Part shown: piece by piece, positions 8,042 through 15,995 of the stretch
How the letters are laid out: each line of letters starts with the position of its first letter
Position numbering within the stretch: position 1 is the first letter of the stretch
NCBI RefSeq assembly: GCF_001571245.1
Contig: NZ_BCTK01000007.1
Location: forward strand, 372,001-436,000
DNA: 64,000 nucleotides
Direction of reading: 5' to 3'
Source of the DNA: Achromobacter piechaudii NBRC 102461
GTDB taxonomy: Bacteria; Pseudomonadota; Gammaproteobacteria; Burkholderiales; Burkholderiaceae_B
The notes under the pieces: model-generated
Told to the model about the DNA's origin: nothing
Seen by the model: only the letters and a program-made list of their open reading frames with translations
Database searches by the model: none
Position numbers and translations under genes: made by a program

Positions 8042-8073
8042 TTGACAAGGCTTATGCTCGTCCTTAGCATAAG
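8042..8073 (+). promoter_or_regulatory. nadC promoter with overlapping palindromic operator
   Basis: TTGACA at 8042-8047 and TAGCAT at 8065-8070 are separated by exactly 17 bases. A perfect palindrome CTTATGCT-N7-AGCATAAG (8051-8073) fills the spacer and covers the -10. This is the textbook layout of a repressor site. The regulator encoded directly upstream is the obvious candidate to bind it. Confidence 0.75.
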
Positions 8074-8120
8074 TGCTGCGCATTGATTGCGCGCCTTTTT
8101 TTAACTCACAAATACTCAAA

Positions 8121-9005
8121 ATGAGCATTAATGCCGAAGCGCCCTTGACCGCCTCTCGCCTGGCGGTGCCCTCTTTGCCGGACCTTATGCTTGAGCCGCT
8201 GGTGCGCGCCGCCTTGCTGGAAGACCTGGGCCGTGCGGGCGACCTGACCACCGACGCCATCGTTCCCGCCGACGCCATCGCCGAAACGCGATTGGTGTCT
8301 CGGCAAGCCGGCGTATTGGCGGGGCTGGACCTGGCGCGACTGGCGTTCAAGGCCATGGACCCGGGCATCGAATTCACCGTCTCGCAGCGCGACGGCAGTG
8401 AGCTGGCGCCGGGTACCGAGATCGCCCGGCTGCGCGGCAACGCTCGCGCAATGCTGACCGCGGAACGCGTGGCGCTGAACTTCCTGTGTCACCTGAGCGG
8501 CGTGGCAAGCGCCACCGCGTCGATTGCGCGCGCCATTTCGGGTTACGGCGCGCGAGTCACTTGCACCCGCAAGACCATGCCTGGGCTGCGCGCCGTGCAA
8601 AAGTACGCGGTACGCGTGGGGGGAGGGAGCAACCACCGGTTCGGCCTGGACGACGCGGTGCTGATCAAGGACAACCACATCGCGCTGGCTGGCGGCGTCG
8701 CCACCGCCGTGGAGCGGGCGCGCGCAGGCGTTGGCCATATGGTCAAGATCGAGCTGGAAGTCGATACGCTGGCCCAGCTGGAGGTGGCGCTGTCCCTGGG
8801 CGTGGACGTGGTGTTGCTGGACAACATGAGCCTGGAAGATTTGCGCCGCGCCGTCCAGATGTCGCGTGGCCGCGCCATCACGGAAGCGTCGGGCCGCATC
8901 ACCCCCGAGACCGCCGCCGCCGTCGCCGCGACCGGCGTGGACCAGATCGCCGTGGGTTGGCTGACCCACAGCGCCAAGGTGCTGGACATCGGCCTGGACG
9001 CCTGA
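8121..9005 (+). CDS. nadC: quinolinate phosphoribosyltransferase (nicotinate-nucleotide pyrophosphorylase, carboxylating)
   Basis: NadC converts quinolinate and PRPP to nicotinate mononucleotide, CO2 and pyrophosphate in NAD synthesis. The 294-residue protein has the family signatures EDLGRAGDLTT near the N terminus, TRKTMPGLR, the YAVRVGGGSNHRFGL stretch, KDNH and the C-terminal EASGRI. The ATG at 8121 is chosen because the promoter -10 lies at 8065-8070, which rules out the in-frame GTG at 8073. nadA and nadB are not nearby. Transcription is probably controlled at the operator just upstream. The next gene, a Bug binding protein, starts nine bases after the stop and is likely co-transcribed. 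Confidence 0.96.
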   Translation: MSINAEAPLTASRLAVPSLPDLMLEPLVRAALLEDLGRAGDLTTDAIVPADAIAETRLVSRQAGVLAGLDLARLAFKAMDPGIEFTVSQRDGSELAPGTEIARLRGNARAMLTAERVALNFLCHLSGVASATASIARAISGYGARVTCTRKTMPGLRAVQKYAVRVGGGSNHRFGLDDAVLIKDNHIALAGGVATAVERARAGVGHMVKIELEVDTLAQLEVALSLGVDVVLLDNMSLEDLRRAVQMSRGRAITEASGRITPETAAAVAATGVDQIAVGWLTHSAKVLDIGLDA

Positions 9006-9014
9006 GAGCGCATC

Positions 9015-10001
9015 ATGAAACGCCTGCTACGAACCGGCCTCACCCTGTTGTCCGTATCTTTGGCTGCTTGCGGCAATTCGCCTTCGGGCGAAGCGCCCGT
9101 GGACGCCGCCTATCCCACGCATCCCATCACCATCGTGGTGACCTTCCCGCCGGGCGGGGGCACCGACCTGTTGGCGCGCCGCATCGGAGCCAGCTTGCAG
9201 GCGCAACTGGGACAGCCCGTCGTCGTGGAAAACCGCCCGGGAGCGAGCGGCAACATCGGCGCGCGCATCGTGGCCGAGGCGCCGCCCGACGGCTATACGC
9301 TGCTGATGGTGAACAGCTCGTTCGCCATCAACCCGGGTGTGTATCGGCAGCTTGGGTTTTCGCCGAAGCAGGATTTTGCCGCCGTGATCAACGTGGCATT
9401 CGTGCCTTCTGTCTTCGTGGTGCCGGCCGCCTCGCCGCTGCGCACGCTGGACGATGCGCTGGCACGGGCCTTGCCGACCAAACCCCTGCCTTTCGCCTCC
9501 TGCGGCAACGGCACGCCGCAGCATCTGGCCGGAGAAATGCTGGCGCGAGCTGGCGGCGCGGTGTTGCAGCACGTGCCTTACAAGGGCTGCGGGCCCGCGT
9601 TGACCGACGTGACGGCCGGCCAGGTGCCGATGGGCATCGTGACGGCCTCCAGCGCCGCGCCCCTGATTGCTGCGGGCAAGCTGCGGGCGTTGGCGGTGAC
9701 GTCTCCGGCACGTTCGCCGCTGATGCCGACGGTGCCCACCGTTGCCGAGCAGGGCGTTGCAGGTTATGCGCTGGACCAATGGCACGGTTTGTTGGCGCCG
9801 GCCGCTACGCCGCGCGCGGTGGTCGACAAGCTGAACGCGATGGTGACGAAAGTCGTGCGCCAGCCCGAGATGCAGGCGGCCCTGCGAGAGCAGGGGTTCA
9901 CGCCCGCCAGCAGCACGCCGCGCGAATTCCAGTCGATGATCAATGCCGATATCGATCGCTACACGGCGCTGACCCAGTCGATCGGCCTGCACGCGGATTG
10001 A
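9015..10001 (+). CDS. Bug-family (TctC-like) solute-binding lipoprotein
   Basis: A 328-residue binding protein of the tripartite tricarboxylate transporter family. It has a lipobox LAAC with the lipidated cysteine at residue 19, so it should be membrane-anchored; many Bug proteins are soluble instead. Typical Bug features are YPTHPITIVV, the PPGGGTDLLAR anion-binding loop, VENRPGASGNIGA and HVPYKGCGPALTDV. Two further cysteines (ASCGNG and YKGCG) could pair. The gene follows nadC by nine bases and has no TctA/TctB neighbour. Known Bordetella Bug proteins bind small carboxylates, including nicotinate-type ligands in one case, so a pyridine carboxylate such as quinolinate or nicotinate is a reasonable guess from linkage only. 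Confidence 0.88.
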   Translation: MKRLLRTGLTLLSVSLAACGNSPSGEAPVDAAYPTHPITIVVTFPPGGGTDLLARRIGASLQAQLGQPVVVENRPGASGNIGARIVAEAPPDGYTLLMVNSSFAINPGVYRQLGFSPKQDFAAVINVAFVPSVFVVPAASPLRTLDDALARALPTKPLPFASCGNGTPQHLAGEMLARAGGAVLQHVPYKGCGPALTDVTAGQVPMGIVTASSAAPLIAAGKLRALAVTSPARSPLMPTVPTVAEQGVAGYALDQWHGLLAPAATPRAVVDKLNAMVTKVVRQPEMQAALREQGFTPASSTPREFQSMINADIDRYTALTQSIGLHAD

Positions 10002-10017
10002 TGCGATGGATGGGTGA

Positions 10018-10039
10018 GGCGGCGGCGCGCGCCGCCGCC
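10018..10039. terminator. perfect 22-bp GC palindrome between convergent genes
   Basis: GGCGGCGGCGC followed directly by GCGCCGCCGCC, between the Bug gene (stop 10001) and the minus-strand YebE-like gene (stop 10054). No T-run on either side; it probably acts as a shared transcription-end hairpin. Confidence 0.45.
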
Positions 10040-10053
10040 CTGCTTGCCGGCGC

Positions 10054-10746
10054 TCAGGCCACGGCGGCCTTGGCGTGCTGTTCCAGCTGTTCTTTCAAGC
10101 CAGGCTCAAGCTTGAGCTGACGCGCCAGCTCGTCCAGATACGCGCGTTCCATATAGCTTTCTTCATCGACAACGAGCAGGCTGGCCAGATACATTTCCGC
10201 CGCCATTTCGGGCGTCTTGGCGGAACGGGCCACCGCAGCGGGGTCGAGCGGCCGCGACAATTCCGTTTCCAGCCATTGGCGGTCTTGCGCGTCGGATGAC
10301 AGCTTGGCCAGCTCGGTTTCCAGCAGGCCGCGTTCTTCGGGGCCAATGTGGCCATCGGCCTTGGCCGCGCCGATCATTGCAGTCAGCACGGCGGTGCTGT
10401 GCTGTTCGGCTTCGGGCGCGGGCAGGCGGTCCAGCGTCTGGGGCGGCGCGGCCTGCGCGCCACCCGCCTGATTGCGCTGCCAGTCGCCATAGGCCCGGTA
10501 GGCCAGCGCGCCAAGCGCTGCCATGCCACCGTACATCGCGACCTTGCCGCCGATCTTGCGGGCCTTCTTGCTGCCCATCAACAGACCCAGGGCGCCCGCA
10601 CCCAGCGCACCGCCGCCCAAGCCCGTCAGAAACGATCCCTTGCCGCTGGCGGCGCCGCCCGTCGCGCCTTGAACGCGGTTGCTGGCCTCGGACAGCAGGC
10701 CCTGGCCGGATTGCAGCAGTTGATCTAGAAGTTGTCTGGCGCTCAT
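10054..10746 (-). CDS. DUF533/TerB-like inner-membrane protein (YebE-like)
   Basis: A 230-residue protein of the YebE type. After an amphipathic start (ARQLLDQLLQSGQGLL) there is a Gly/Ala-rich segment (GLGGGALGAGALGLLMGSKK) and a hydrophobic stretch around residues 70-85 (YGGMAALGALAYRAYGDWQ), likely membrane-associated. The second half (about 115-230) is a TerB-like helical domain with AMIGAAKADGHIGPEER, an acidic repeat typical of the fold. E. coli YebE belongs to an envelope-stress regulon, but its biochemical role is unknown. The gene is monocistronic and divergent from the OsmC gene; a palindrome at 10775-10790 lies in its upstream region. Confidence 0.85.
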   Translation of the reverse strand: MSARQLLDQLLQSGQGLLSEASNRVQGATGGAASGKGSFLTGLGGGALGAGALGLLMGSKKARKIGGKVAMYGGMAALGALAYRAYGDWQRNQAGGAQAAPPQTLDRLPAPEAEQHSTAVLTAMIGAAKADGHIGPEERGLLETELAKLSSDAQDRQWLETELSRPLDPAAVARSAKTPEMAAEMYLASLLVVDEESYMERAYLDELARQLKLEPGLKEQLEQHAKAAVA

Positions 10747-10774
10747 GTGGCCCCCTATATTGATTCGTGAGTTG

Positions 10775-10790
10775 CGGATAGGGATATCCG
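10775..10790. promoter_or_regulatory. CGGATA-N4-TATCCG palindrome in divergent region
   Basis: Perfect 6+4+6 palindrome 29 bases before the YebE-like gene and 110 bases before the OsmC gene. The geometry fits an operator; the binding protein is unknown. Confidence 0.35.
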
Positions 10791-10899
10791 ACCTTTATAG
10801 GGTAAATAAGTTCAGCTTTATGTCAGGCTTCTAAAGAGTGCCTGGATGCTACAAAGTGGGCTTGGCGGCCACGATGGCTGCCCCCCAGGAGATCCCCCC

Positions 10900-11298
10900 A
10901 TGAGCATCCACGTCCGCCAGAATGCGCCCGACACCCTGCAATTCACCGCCACGGCCGAAGGCCACGATCTGCCGCTGGACATGCCTCAGCCTCAAGGAGA
11001 GGGTCCGGATCCGCATGATTATTTCGACACCGCGCTGGGTGGCTGCAAGGCGATGACGCTGATGGTCTATGCGCAGCGCAAGGGTCTGCCGCTACGGTCT
11101 GTGGATGTCGAGGTGGTGCGCGATGCCAGCGAGGAACGCAAGGGCATCTATCGTCTGACGGCCCAGCTGACGCTGAATGGCGAATTGTCGGACGCGCAGA
11201 TTGACGAACTGCTGGCCGTGGCCGAGAAATGCCCGATCCACAAGCTCATGACCGCGGTGGACGTGCAGGTGTCCACGCTGGTCGTGCGGCCCGCCTGA
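10900..11298 (+). CDS. OsmC/Ohr-family peroxiredoxin-like protein
   Basis: A 132-residue OsmC-fold protein, thought to reduce organic hydroperoxides with a cysteine pair. Both family cysteines are present: ALGGCKAMTLMVYAQRKG and AEKCPIHK. The ATG at 10900 has AGGAGA eight bases upstream and starts the conserved region, so the longer in-frame start at 10846 is not used. The protein is closest to the YhfA-like branch (short N terminus, GPDPHDYFDTALGGC) rather than to Ohr. It stands alone and ends before a hairpin at 11315-11338. Confidence 0.88.
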   Translation: MSIHVRQNAPDTLQFTATAEGHDLPLDMPQPQGEGPDPHDYFDTALGGCKAMTLMVYAQRKGLPLRSVDVEVVRDASEERKGIYRLTAQLTLNGELSDAQIDELLAVAEKCPIHKLMTAVDVQVSTLVVRPA

Positions 11299-11314
11299 TC
11301 GGGGCTACAAGGCA

Positions 11315-11338
11315 GGCGGGGGCGCGCAGCCGCCCGCC
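11315..11338 (+). terminator. hairpin after the OsmC gene
   Basis: GGCGGGGGC pairs with GCC-G-CCCGCC around a GCGCA loop, 17 bases after the OsmC stop and before the convergent fabI stop. One bulged G and no T-run. Confidence 0.4.
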
Positions 11339-11349
11339 CGCGCGAAGAA

Positions 11350-12135
11350 TCAGTCTTCCATGCCCGGCACGACGGTCGAGAAGCCGGCGTCTACATGGGT
11401 GATTTCGCCCGTGACGCCCGCAGCCAGATCCGACAGCATGAATGCCGCCACGTTGCCCACGTCGTCGATGGTGACGTTGCGACGCAGCGGCGCTTGCGCT
11501 TCGACGAACTTCAGGATGGCCGAGAAGTCCTTGATGCCGCTGGCGGCCAGCGTCTTGATGGGGCCGGCCGAAATGCCGTTGGCGCGGATGCCGCGCGGGC
11601 CCAGCGCCGTGGCCAGGTAGCGTACGCTGGCTTCCAGCGAGGCCTTGGCCAGACCCATGGTGTTGTAGTTGGGGACCACGCGCTCCGCGCCCAGGTACGT
11701 CAGCGTCAGCACCGAGCCGTTGCGGCCTTCCATCAAGGGCAGGGCAGCCTTGGCCATGGCCGCGAAGCTGTAGGCGGAAATGTCATGGGCAATGCGAAAG
11801 CCTTCGCGCGAAAGACCATCCAGGAAATTGCCGGCGATCGCTTCGCGAGGCGCGAAACCGATCGAATGCACCAGGCCGTCCAGGCCGTCCCAGTGCTGGG
11901 CCAGTTCCGTGAAGGCGCCTTCGATCTGGCTGTCTTCGGCCACATCGCAAGGCAGCACGATCTTGCTGCCGAATTCGGCGGCGAATTCAACGACGCGTTC
12001 CTTGAAGCGGTCGCCCACATAGGTGAACGCCAGTTCGGCGCCTTGCTGATGACAGGCGCGCGCAATGCCGTAGGCGATGGATCGGTTTGAAAGCACCCCG
12101 GTGACGAGAATGCGCTTGCCGGCGAGAAAGCCCAT
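11350..12135 (-). CDS. fabI: enoyl-[acyl-carrier-protein] reductase (NADH)
   Basis: FabI performs the last reduction step of each fatty-acid elongation cycle. The 261-residue protein has the divergent short-chain dehydrogenase pattern of FabI: the cofactor loop [13 protein letters not shown] at residues 13-25, HSIGFAPRE, and the catalytic pair YNTMGLAK with the Tyr-x6-Lys spacing. [12 protein letters not shown] follows in the substrate loop. FabI is the target of triclosan-type inhibitors in other bacteria; nothing here shows resistance. The gene is transcribed alone; the minus-strand terminator at 12206-12234 separates it from mltD upstream. Confidence 0.97.
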   Translation of the reverse strand: MGFLAGKRILVTGVLSNRSIAYGIARACHQQGAELAFTYVGDRFKERVVEFAAEFGSKIVLPCDVAEDSQIEGAFTELAQHWDGLDGLVHSIGFAPREAIAGNFLDGLSREGFRIAHDISAYSFAAMAKAALPLMEGRNGSVLTLTYLGAERVVPNYNTMGLAKASLEASVRYLATALGPRGIRANGISAGPIKTLAASGIKDFSAILKFVEAQAPLRRNVTIDDVGNVAAFMLSDLAAGVTGEITHVDAGFSTVVPGMED

Positions 12136-12205
12136 GATGGTTCCTTTAATTTTTTCCTGCTGAAAGACCGCCCATTTTAAGGAGTTTGGCGGCTTCGCGT
12201 AGTTG

Positions 12206-12234
12206 GAAAAACGGCGCCCTTGCGAGGCGCCGTT
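12206..12234 (-). terminator. Rho-independent terminator of mltD
   Basis: AACGGCGCC / GGCGCCGTT (12210-12218 and 12226-12234), a perfect 9-bp stem with a 7-base loop. On the minus strand it is followed by a short T-run, 22 bases after the mltD stop. Confidence 0.75.
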
Positions 12235-12255
12235 CTTGGGGGATGCGGGCTGGGA

Positions 12256-13674
12256 TCAGCCTCGGGCGTTGGTGCCGGGTACGCGCAAGGCGGTGCCAAC
12301 CTTCAACGCGCTGCCCTTCAGGTTGTTCAGCGCACGCAGCGCGTCAACCGAGGTGCCGTACTGCTTGGCCAGCGAGAACAGGGTGTCGCCCTGACGGACC
12401 TTGTGGGTGCGCACATTGGGGCGGGCGCTGGAGACGCGGGCGGCAGGCGCGGCGGCGGCGCGGCTGCGCGGCGCGGCAGCCTTGTTGTCGGTGGGCGCCT
12501 GCTCCAGCGCGCCGACGGGGGCGGCCAGCGAAGCCAACTGGACGCCGCCAGTGCCGGGTTCGCCCGGAACCAGCAGGGCCTGGCCCGAGGCGGATTTCTG
12601 ACGCGAGCCGATGTCGTTCGTTTCGCGCAGCTTGGCCTCGGTCACGCCGAAGCGTTTGGCGATCGACGCGTAGGATTCCCCACGGCGCGAATGGTAGATC
12701 TTCCAGGCGCTCAGGTCGCCCTTGTAGTTCGTGAGGTTGGCGTTGAAGATTTCGACGCGGTCGGCCGGCAGCAGCAGCGTGGGGCCGTGATCGCCACGAA
12801 TGACGGGGCGGTTGAACGACGGGTTCAGGGCCTTGAATTCGTCCAGCGGCATTTCGGCCAGCTTGGCGGCGATTTCAAGATCGATATCGCTGTTTTTCTG
12901 CACCGTCACGAAGTAGGGCGTGTTGCCCACGGGCGGCAGCGCCACCGCATAACGCTGCGGGTCGGCAATGATGTTCTTGATGGCCTGCAACTTGGGCACG
13001 TAGTTGCGGGTTTCATCCGGCATGTTCAGGGACAGGTAGTCCGTGTTCTGGCCGGCCGCTTCGTTCTTGGCCATGGCGCGCTGCACCGAGCCTTCGCCCC
13101 AGTTGTAGGACGCCAGGGCCAGATACCAGTCGCCCTGCATCTCGAAGAGCTTTTCCAGGTAGTCCAGCGCGGCATTGGTCGAGGCGACGGGGTCGCGCCG
13201 TTCGTCGCGCCACCAATCCTGCTTCAGATTGAAGTGCGTACCCGTGGCCGGCACGAACTGCCACAGGCCAGAGGCCTGGGCGCGCGACAGGGCGGTCGGG
13301 TTGTACGCGCTTTCGACGAAGGGCAACAGCGCCAACTCGGTCGGCAGGCCGCGGCGGTTGATTTCATCGACGATGAAATACAGGTACTTGCCCGCGCGTT
13401 GGGCCATACGCTGAACGGCCTCGGGATGCGACGCGTAATAGTCGGTCCACTGCTGCGAGAGTTCGGTGTTCAGATTGGGAATGGCGAAACCGCGGCGGAT
13501 GCGGTCCCAGGCGTCGCTGGGCGGGTTGGTCAGGTCAACCGTTCGGGAGGTATCCCGGGCGATGTAACGCCCTTGGGAGTTGGTGGTGAGGTTCTTGCTG
13601 TCGGGGGCTTTCGTTCCTGCGCAACCGGCGAGGACTGCCAACATGAGTGGCAGAAGGAGTCGGGATAGATTCAT
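12256..13674 (-). CDS. mltD: membrane-bound lytic murein transglycosylase D with LysM domains
   Basis: A 472-residue lipoprotein that cleaves peptidoglycan glycan strands to 1,6-anhydro products. The ATG at 13674 starts a lipoprotein signal with lipobox LAGC (cysteine near residue 18). The SLT catalytic domain (about residues 85-230) has the catalytic glutamate in LLPFVESAYNP, then SGLWQFVPATG and ALASYNWGEGS. A middle LysM-like stretch is at about 320-365 (RRGESYASIAKRFGV) and a clear C-terminal LysM at 420-468 (RQGDTLFSLAKQYGT), which bind peptidoglycan. The start follows the gloB stop by seven bases, so gloB and mltD are probably one transcript ending at 12206-12234. Confidence 0.95.
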   Translation of the reverse strand: MNLSRLLLPLMLAVLAGCAGTKAPDSKNLTTNSQGRYIARDTSRTVDLTNPPSDAWDRIRRGFAIPNLNTELSQQWTDYYASHPEAVQRMAQRAGKYLYFIVDEINRRGLPTELALLPFVESAYNPTALSRAQASGLWQFVPATGTHFNLKQDWWRDERRDPVASTNAALDYLEKLFEMQGDWYLALASYNWGEGSVQRAMAKNEAAGQNTDYLSLNMPDETRNYVPKLQAIKNIIADPQRYAVALPPVGNTPYFVTVQKNSDIDLEIAAKLAEMPLDEFKALNPSFNRPVIRGDHGPTLLLPADRVEIFNANLTNYKGDLSAWKIYHSRRGESYASIAKRFGVTEAKLRETNDIGSRQKSASGQALLVPGEPGTGGVQLASLAAPVGALEQAPTDNKAAAPRSRAAAAPAARVSSARPNVRTHKVRQGDTLFSLAKQYGTSVDALRALNNLKGSALKVGTALRVPGTNARG

Positions 13675-13681
13675 CAGGCGG

Positions 13682-14503
13682 TCACTTGAAGTCGTTCTTC
13701 CATTCACGCAGGGAGGCAAAGACCTCTACCGGCGCAGGTTGATTGTTTCCGGCCCAGCTGGCTGCGGCGCGGATGACGTCCACTTGCTGCGTACGCAAAA
13801 AGGGGTTCGTCGCGCGTTCCTGACCGATCGTCGACGGAAGCGTGGGAAGACCTTCTGCTCGTAATTGCTGGGCTCGCTGATACCACTGATGCAGGGTGCG
13901 ATTGGCGGGTTCCACAGCCAATGCCCAGCGCAAGTTCGCTAGAGTGTACTCGTGCGCGCAAAAAACCTGTGTATCTGGCGGTAAAACGGAAAATTTTTCC
14001 AAGGAATCAAACATTTGCGCGGGAGTTCCCTCGAAAAGCCGGCCGCAGCCCCCCGCGAACAGGGTGTCGCCGCAGAATAAAACGGGTTCTATTCCGGCCG
14101 CCCGACCCGTGTACGCGATGTGTCCGGCGGTGTGCCCGGGCACGTCCAGCACGCGCAGATCCAGGTCCAGTTCGGGCAACGTCACGCGGTCACCCTCGGT
14201 CAGCGGCACATCGCAGCGCGGCAAGCTTTCCCGCGCCGGACCGTATACGGTAAGGTCCGCGATGCGTGACAATTCCAGTACACCGCCCACATGGTCGCCA
14301 TGATGGTGCGTGAGTAGAATGGCGCGCAGCCTCAAGCCTTCCTGCTCAAGCCATCGCAGCACCGGACCCGCTTCGCCGGGGTCCACCACGGCGGCGTTTT
14401 CGCCGTGCACGATGGCCCAGATGTAGTTGTCGGTGAAGGCGGGTAGAGGCAAGACCGCGGCATGTTGCTCGCGGCCGCCTGCGGGGGCGGTCAAGGCTTG
14501 CAT
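13682..14503 (-). CDS. gloB: hydroxyacylglutathione hydrolase (glyoxalase II)
   Basis: GloB hydrolyses S-lactoylglutathione to lactate and glutathione, the second step of methylglyoxal detoxification. The 273-residue metallo-beta-lactamase-fold protein has the metal motif LTHHHGDHVGG, the GHTAGH histidine, the FCGDTLFAGGCGRLFEG stretch and the late FCAHEYT, followed by the C-terminal GSH-binding part (NPFLR). The ATG at 14503 gives the family length; the frame is open further upstream into the divergent gene. gloB beside a YafS-like gene and rnhA is the same order as in E. coli. Confidence 0.96.
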   Translation of the reverse strand: MQALTAPAGGREQHAAVLPLPAFTDNYIWAIVHGENAAVVDPGEAGPVLRWLEQEGLRLRAILLTHHHGDHVGGVLELSRIADLTVYGPARESLPRCDVPLTEGDRVTLPELDLDLRVLDVPGHTAGHIAYTGRAAGIEPVLFCGDTLFAGGCGRLFEGTPAQMFDSLEKFSVLPPDTQVFCAHEYTLANLRWALAVEPANRTLHQWYQRAQQLRAEGLPTLPSTIGQERATNPFLRTQQVDVIRAAASWAGNNQPAPVEVFASLREWKNDFK

Positions 14504-14523
14504 GAGATTCGAAGGAATAGAAC

Positions 14524-15303
14524 GTGGCAGAAGAAACACCGCCGATTGTAGAACTGGCCGAATGGTTCCAGACGCCACCGGGGCAGTACGCTCTGGCCTG
14601 GGAACGGGCCCAATTCGACGCGGCTGTCGCGGATGTGTTTGGCTATTATGCCTGGCAGGTCGGCCTGGCCGATATGAACCTGCTGCGCGCCAATCGGATG
14701 CCTTTCAAGGGCTATGTCGGCACGGAAACCCCCTCGGCGGACAGCATTGCGGCCTGGCAGTCGCGCGTGGTGCTGGCCGAGCCCGAGGCGCTGCCGTTCG
14801 AATCCCAAAGCGTAGACCTGCTGATCCTGCCGCATGCCTTCGAGTGCACGCAGGATCCTCACAACGTCTTGCGTGAAGTCGAACGCGTGCTGGTGCCGGA
14901 AGGGCGCGTCGTGATCTCGGGGTTCAATCCCTGGAGCATGTGGGGCGCGCGCACCCGTATGCCGGGAATGGAACCCTGGCTGCCGCAGCCGCCTTCGTCC
15001 CAGGTGTCGTTGGTGCGCCTGAAGGACTGGTTCAAGCTGCTCTCGCTGGAGGTCAAGGAAAGCCAGTTCGGCTGCTACGCGCCAGCGTGTCGAAGCGAAA
15101 AATGGCTACAGCGCTGGGGTTTCCTGGAATCTGCCGGCGCCCGCTGGTGGAGTCTGGGCGGGGCGGTGTATATGGTGTCGGCCGTCAAGCGCGTGGCCGG
15201 CATGCGTATCATCGGGCCCGCCTGGAAAACCAAGCCCAAGCGCGCGCGCGCCGCCTCGGTGGTGGTCAACCGCCAGGCGGACGACGGGGTCGACCCCTCT
15301 TGA
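14524..15303 (+). CDS. class I SAM-dependent methyltransferase (YafS-like)
   Basis: A 259-residue protein from a GTG at 14524. It lacks the usual glycine-rich SAM motif near the N terminus but keeps post-I elements: [26 protein letters not shown] (motif around the substrate pocket), [22 protein letters not shown] and the WSMWG region typical of YafS proteins. The last 30 residues are basic. YafS in E. coli lies between gloB and rnhA, exactly as here, but its substrate is not known. It is divergent from gloB with 20 bases between starts, so the two share a promoter region. A hairpin immediately follows the stop. Confidence 0.85.
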   Translation: MAEETPPIVELAEWFQTPPGQYALAWERAQFDAAVADVFGYYAWQVGLADMNLLRANRMPFKGYVGTETPSADSIAAWQSRVVLAEPEALPFESQSVDLLILPHAFECTQDPHNVLREVERVLVPEGRVVISGFNPWSMWGARTRMPGMEPWLPQPPSSQVSLVRLKDWFKLLSLEVKESQFGCYAPACRSEKWLQRWGFLESAGARWWSLGGAVYMVSAVKRVAGMRIIGPAWKTKPKRARAASVVVNRQADDGVDPS

Positions 15304-15304
15304 T

Positions 15305-15327
15305 GGGCGGCGCATCCGCCGCCCTTT
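15305..15327 (+). terminator. hairpin right after the YafS-like gene
   Basis: GGGCGGCG / CGCCGCCC with a four-base loop, followed by TTT. It begins two bases after the stop and lies ahead of rnhA, so it may attenuate read-through into rnhA. Confidence 0.5.
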
Positions 15328-15355
15328 GCACGAACAAGGATTACTAAGCAGCACC

Positions 15356-15817
15356 ATGCAGGACAACAAAGCGATCGACCAGAAAGTGGAAATGTGGACC
15401 GACGGGGCCTGCAAGGGCAATCCTGGTCCGGGCGGCTGGGGCGTATTGCTGCGCGCGGGCGGCCACGAGAAAACCCTGCACGGCGGCGAACTCCAGACCA
15501 CCAACAACCGCATGGAACTGATGGCGGTCATCCAGGGGCTGCGCGCGCTCAAGCGTGCCTGTGTCGTCACGATCCACACGGATTCCCAATACGTGATGAA
15601 GGGCATGACCGAGTGGCTGGCCAACTGGAAGCGGCGTGGCTGGGTCACCGCCGAAAAAAAGCCGGTCAAGAACGCCGAGCTCTGGCAGGCTCTTGACGAG
15701 CAGGTGCAGAGGCACCAGGTGTCGTGGCGCTGGGTGCGCGGGCACGCGGGCGACGAAGGCAACGAACGCGCCGACCAGTTGGCCAATATGGGTGTCGACG
15801 TGGCGCGCCGCGCCTGA
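15356..15817 (+). CDS. rnhA: ribonuclease HI
   Basis: RNase HI degrades the RNA strand of RNA-DNA hybrids. The protein from the ATG at 15356 is 153 residues, the normal length. All four catalytic acidic residues are visible: D in [14 protein letters not shown] in NRMELMAV, D in HTDSQYV and D in RADQLANMG. The basic loop [15 protein letters not shown] is present. A longer TTG start at 15326 is possible because AAGGA lies between the two, but the ATG fits the family better. The gene ends at a strong hairpin (15838-15861) and does not run into the efflux genes downstream. Confidence 0.96.
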   Translation: MQDNKAIDQKVEMWTDGACKGNPGPGGWGVLLRAGGHEKTLHGGELQTTNNRMELMAVIQGLRALKRACVVTIHTDSQYVMKGMTEWLANWKRRGWVTAEKKPVKNAELWQALDEQVQRHQVSWRWVRGHAGDEGNERADQLANMGVDVARRA

Positions 15818-15837
15818 CGGCATCGGGATATACCCTG

Positions 15838-15861
15838 AAATCCGCCTCTCAAGGCGGATTT
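15838..15861 (+). terminator. rnhA terminator
   Basis: AAATCCGCC-N6-GGCGGATTT, a perfect 9-bp stem with A and T flanks 20 bases after the rnhA stop; TTT and a T-rich stretch follow. Confidence 0.75.
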
Positions 15862-15995
15862 AGTTCTTTCATCCGGCTTCTGGATTGTTCCAGTATGTAA
15901 ATCCGGGTGCTACAGTGCCTTCCCCCATTCCAGTTCCTGCGGCGTCGACCAAGTGGGGAATCGGGTGCGCCGCCGCTCCACCGCCACATTCGCGC

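Noticed and set aside
8486-10120. A 544-codon plus-strand frame across nadC and the Bug gene
   Set aside because: It is a frame-shifted shadow of two real genes with family signatures in other frames, and its translation is low-complexity Arg/Gly-rich.
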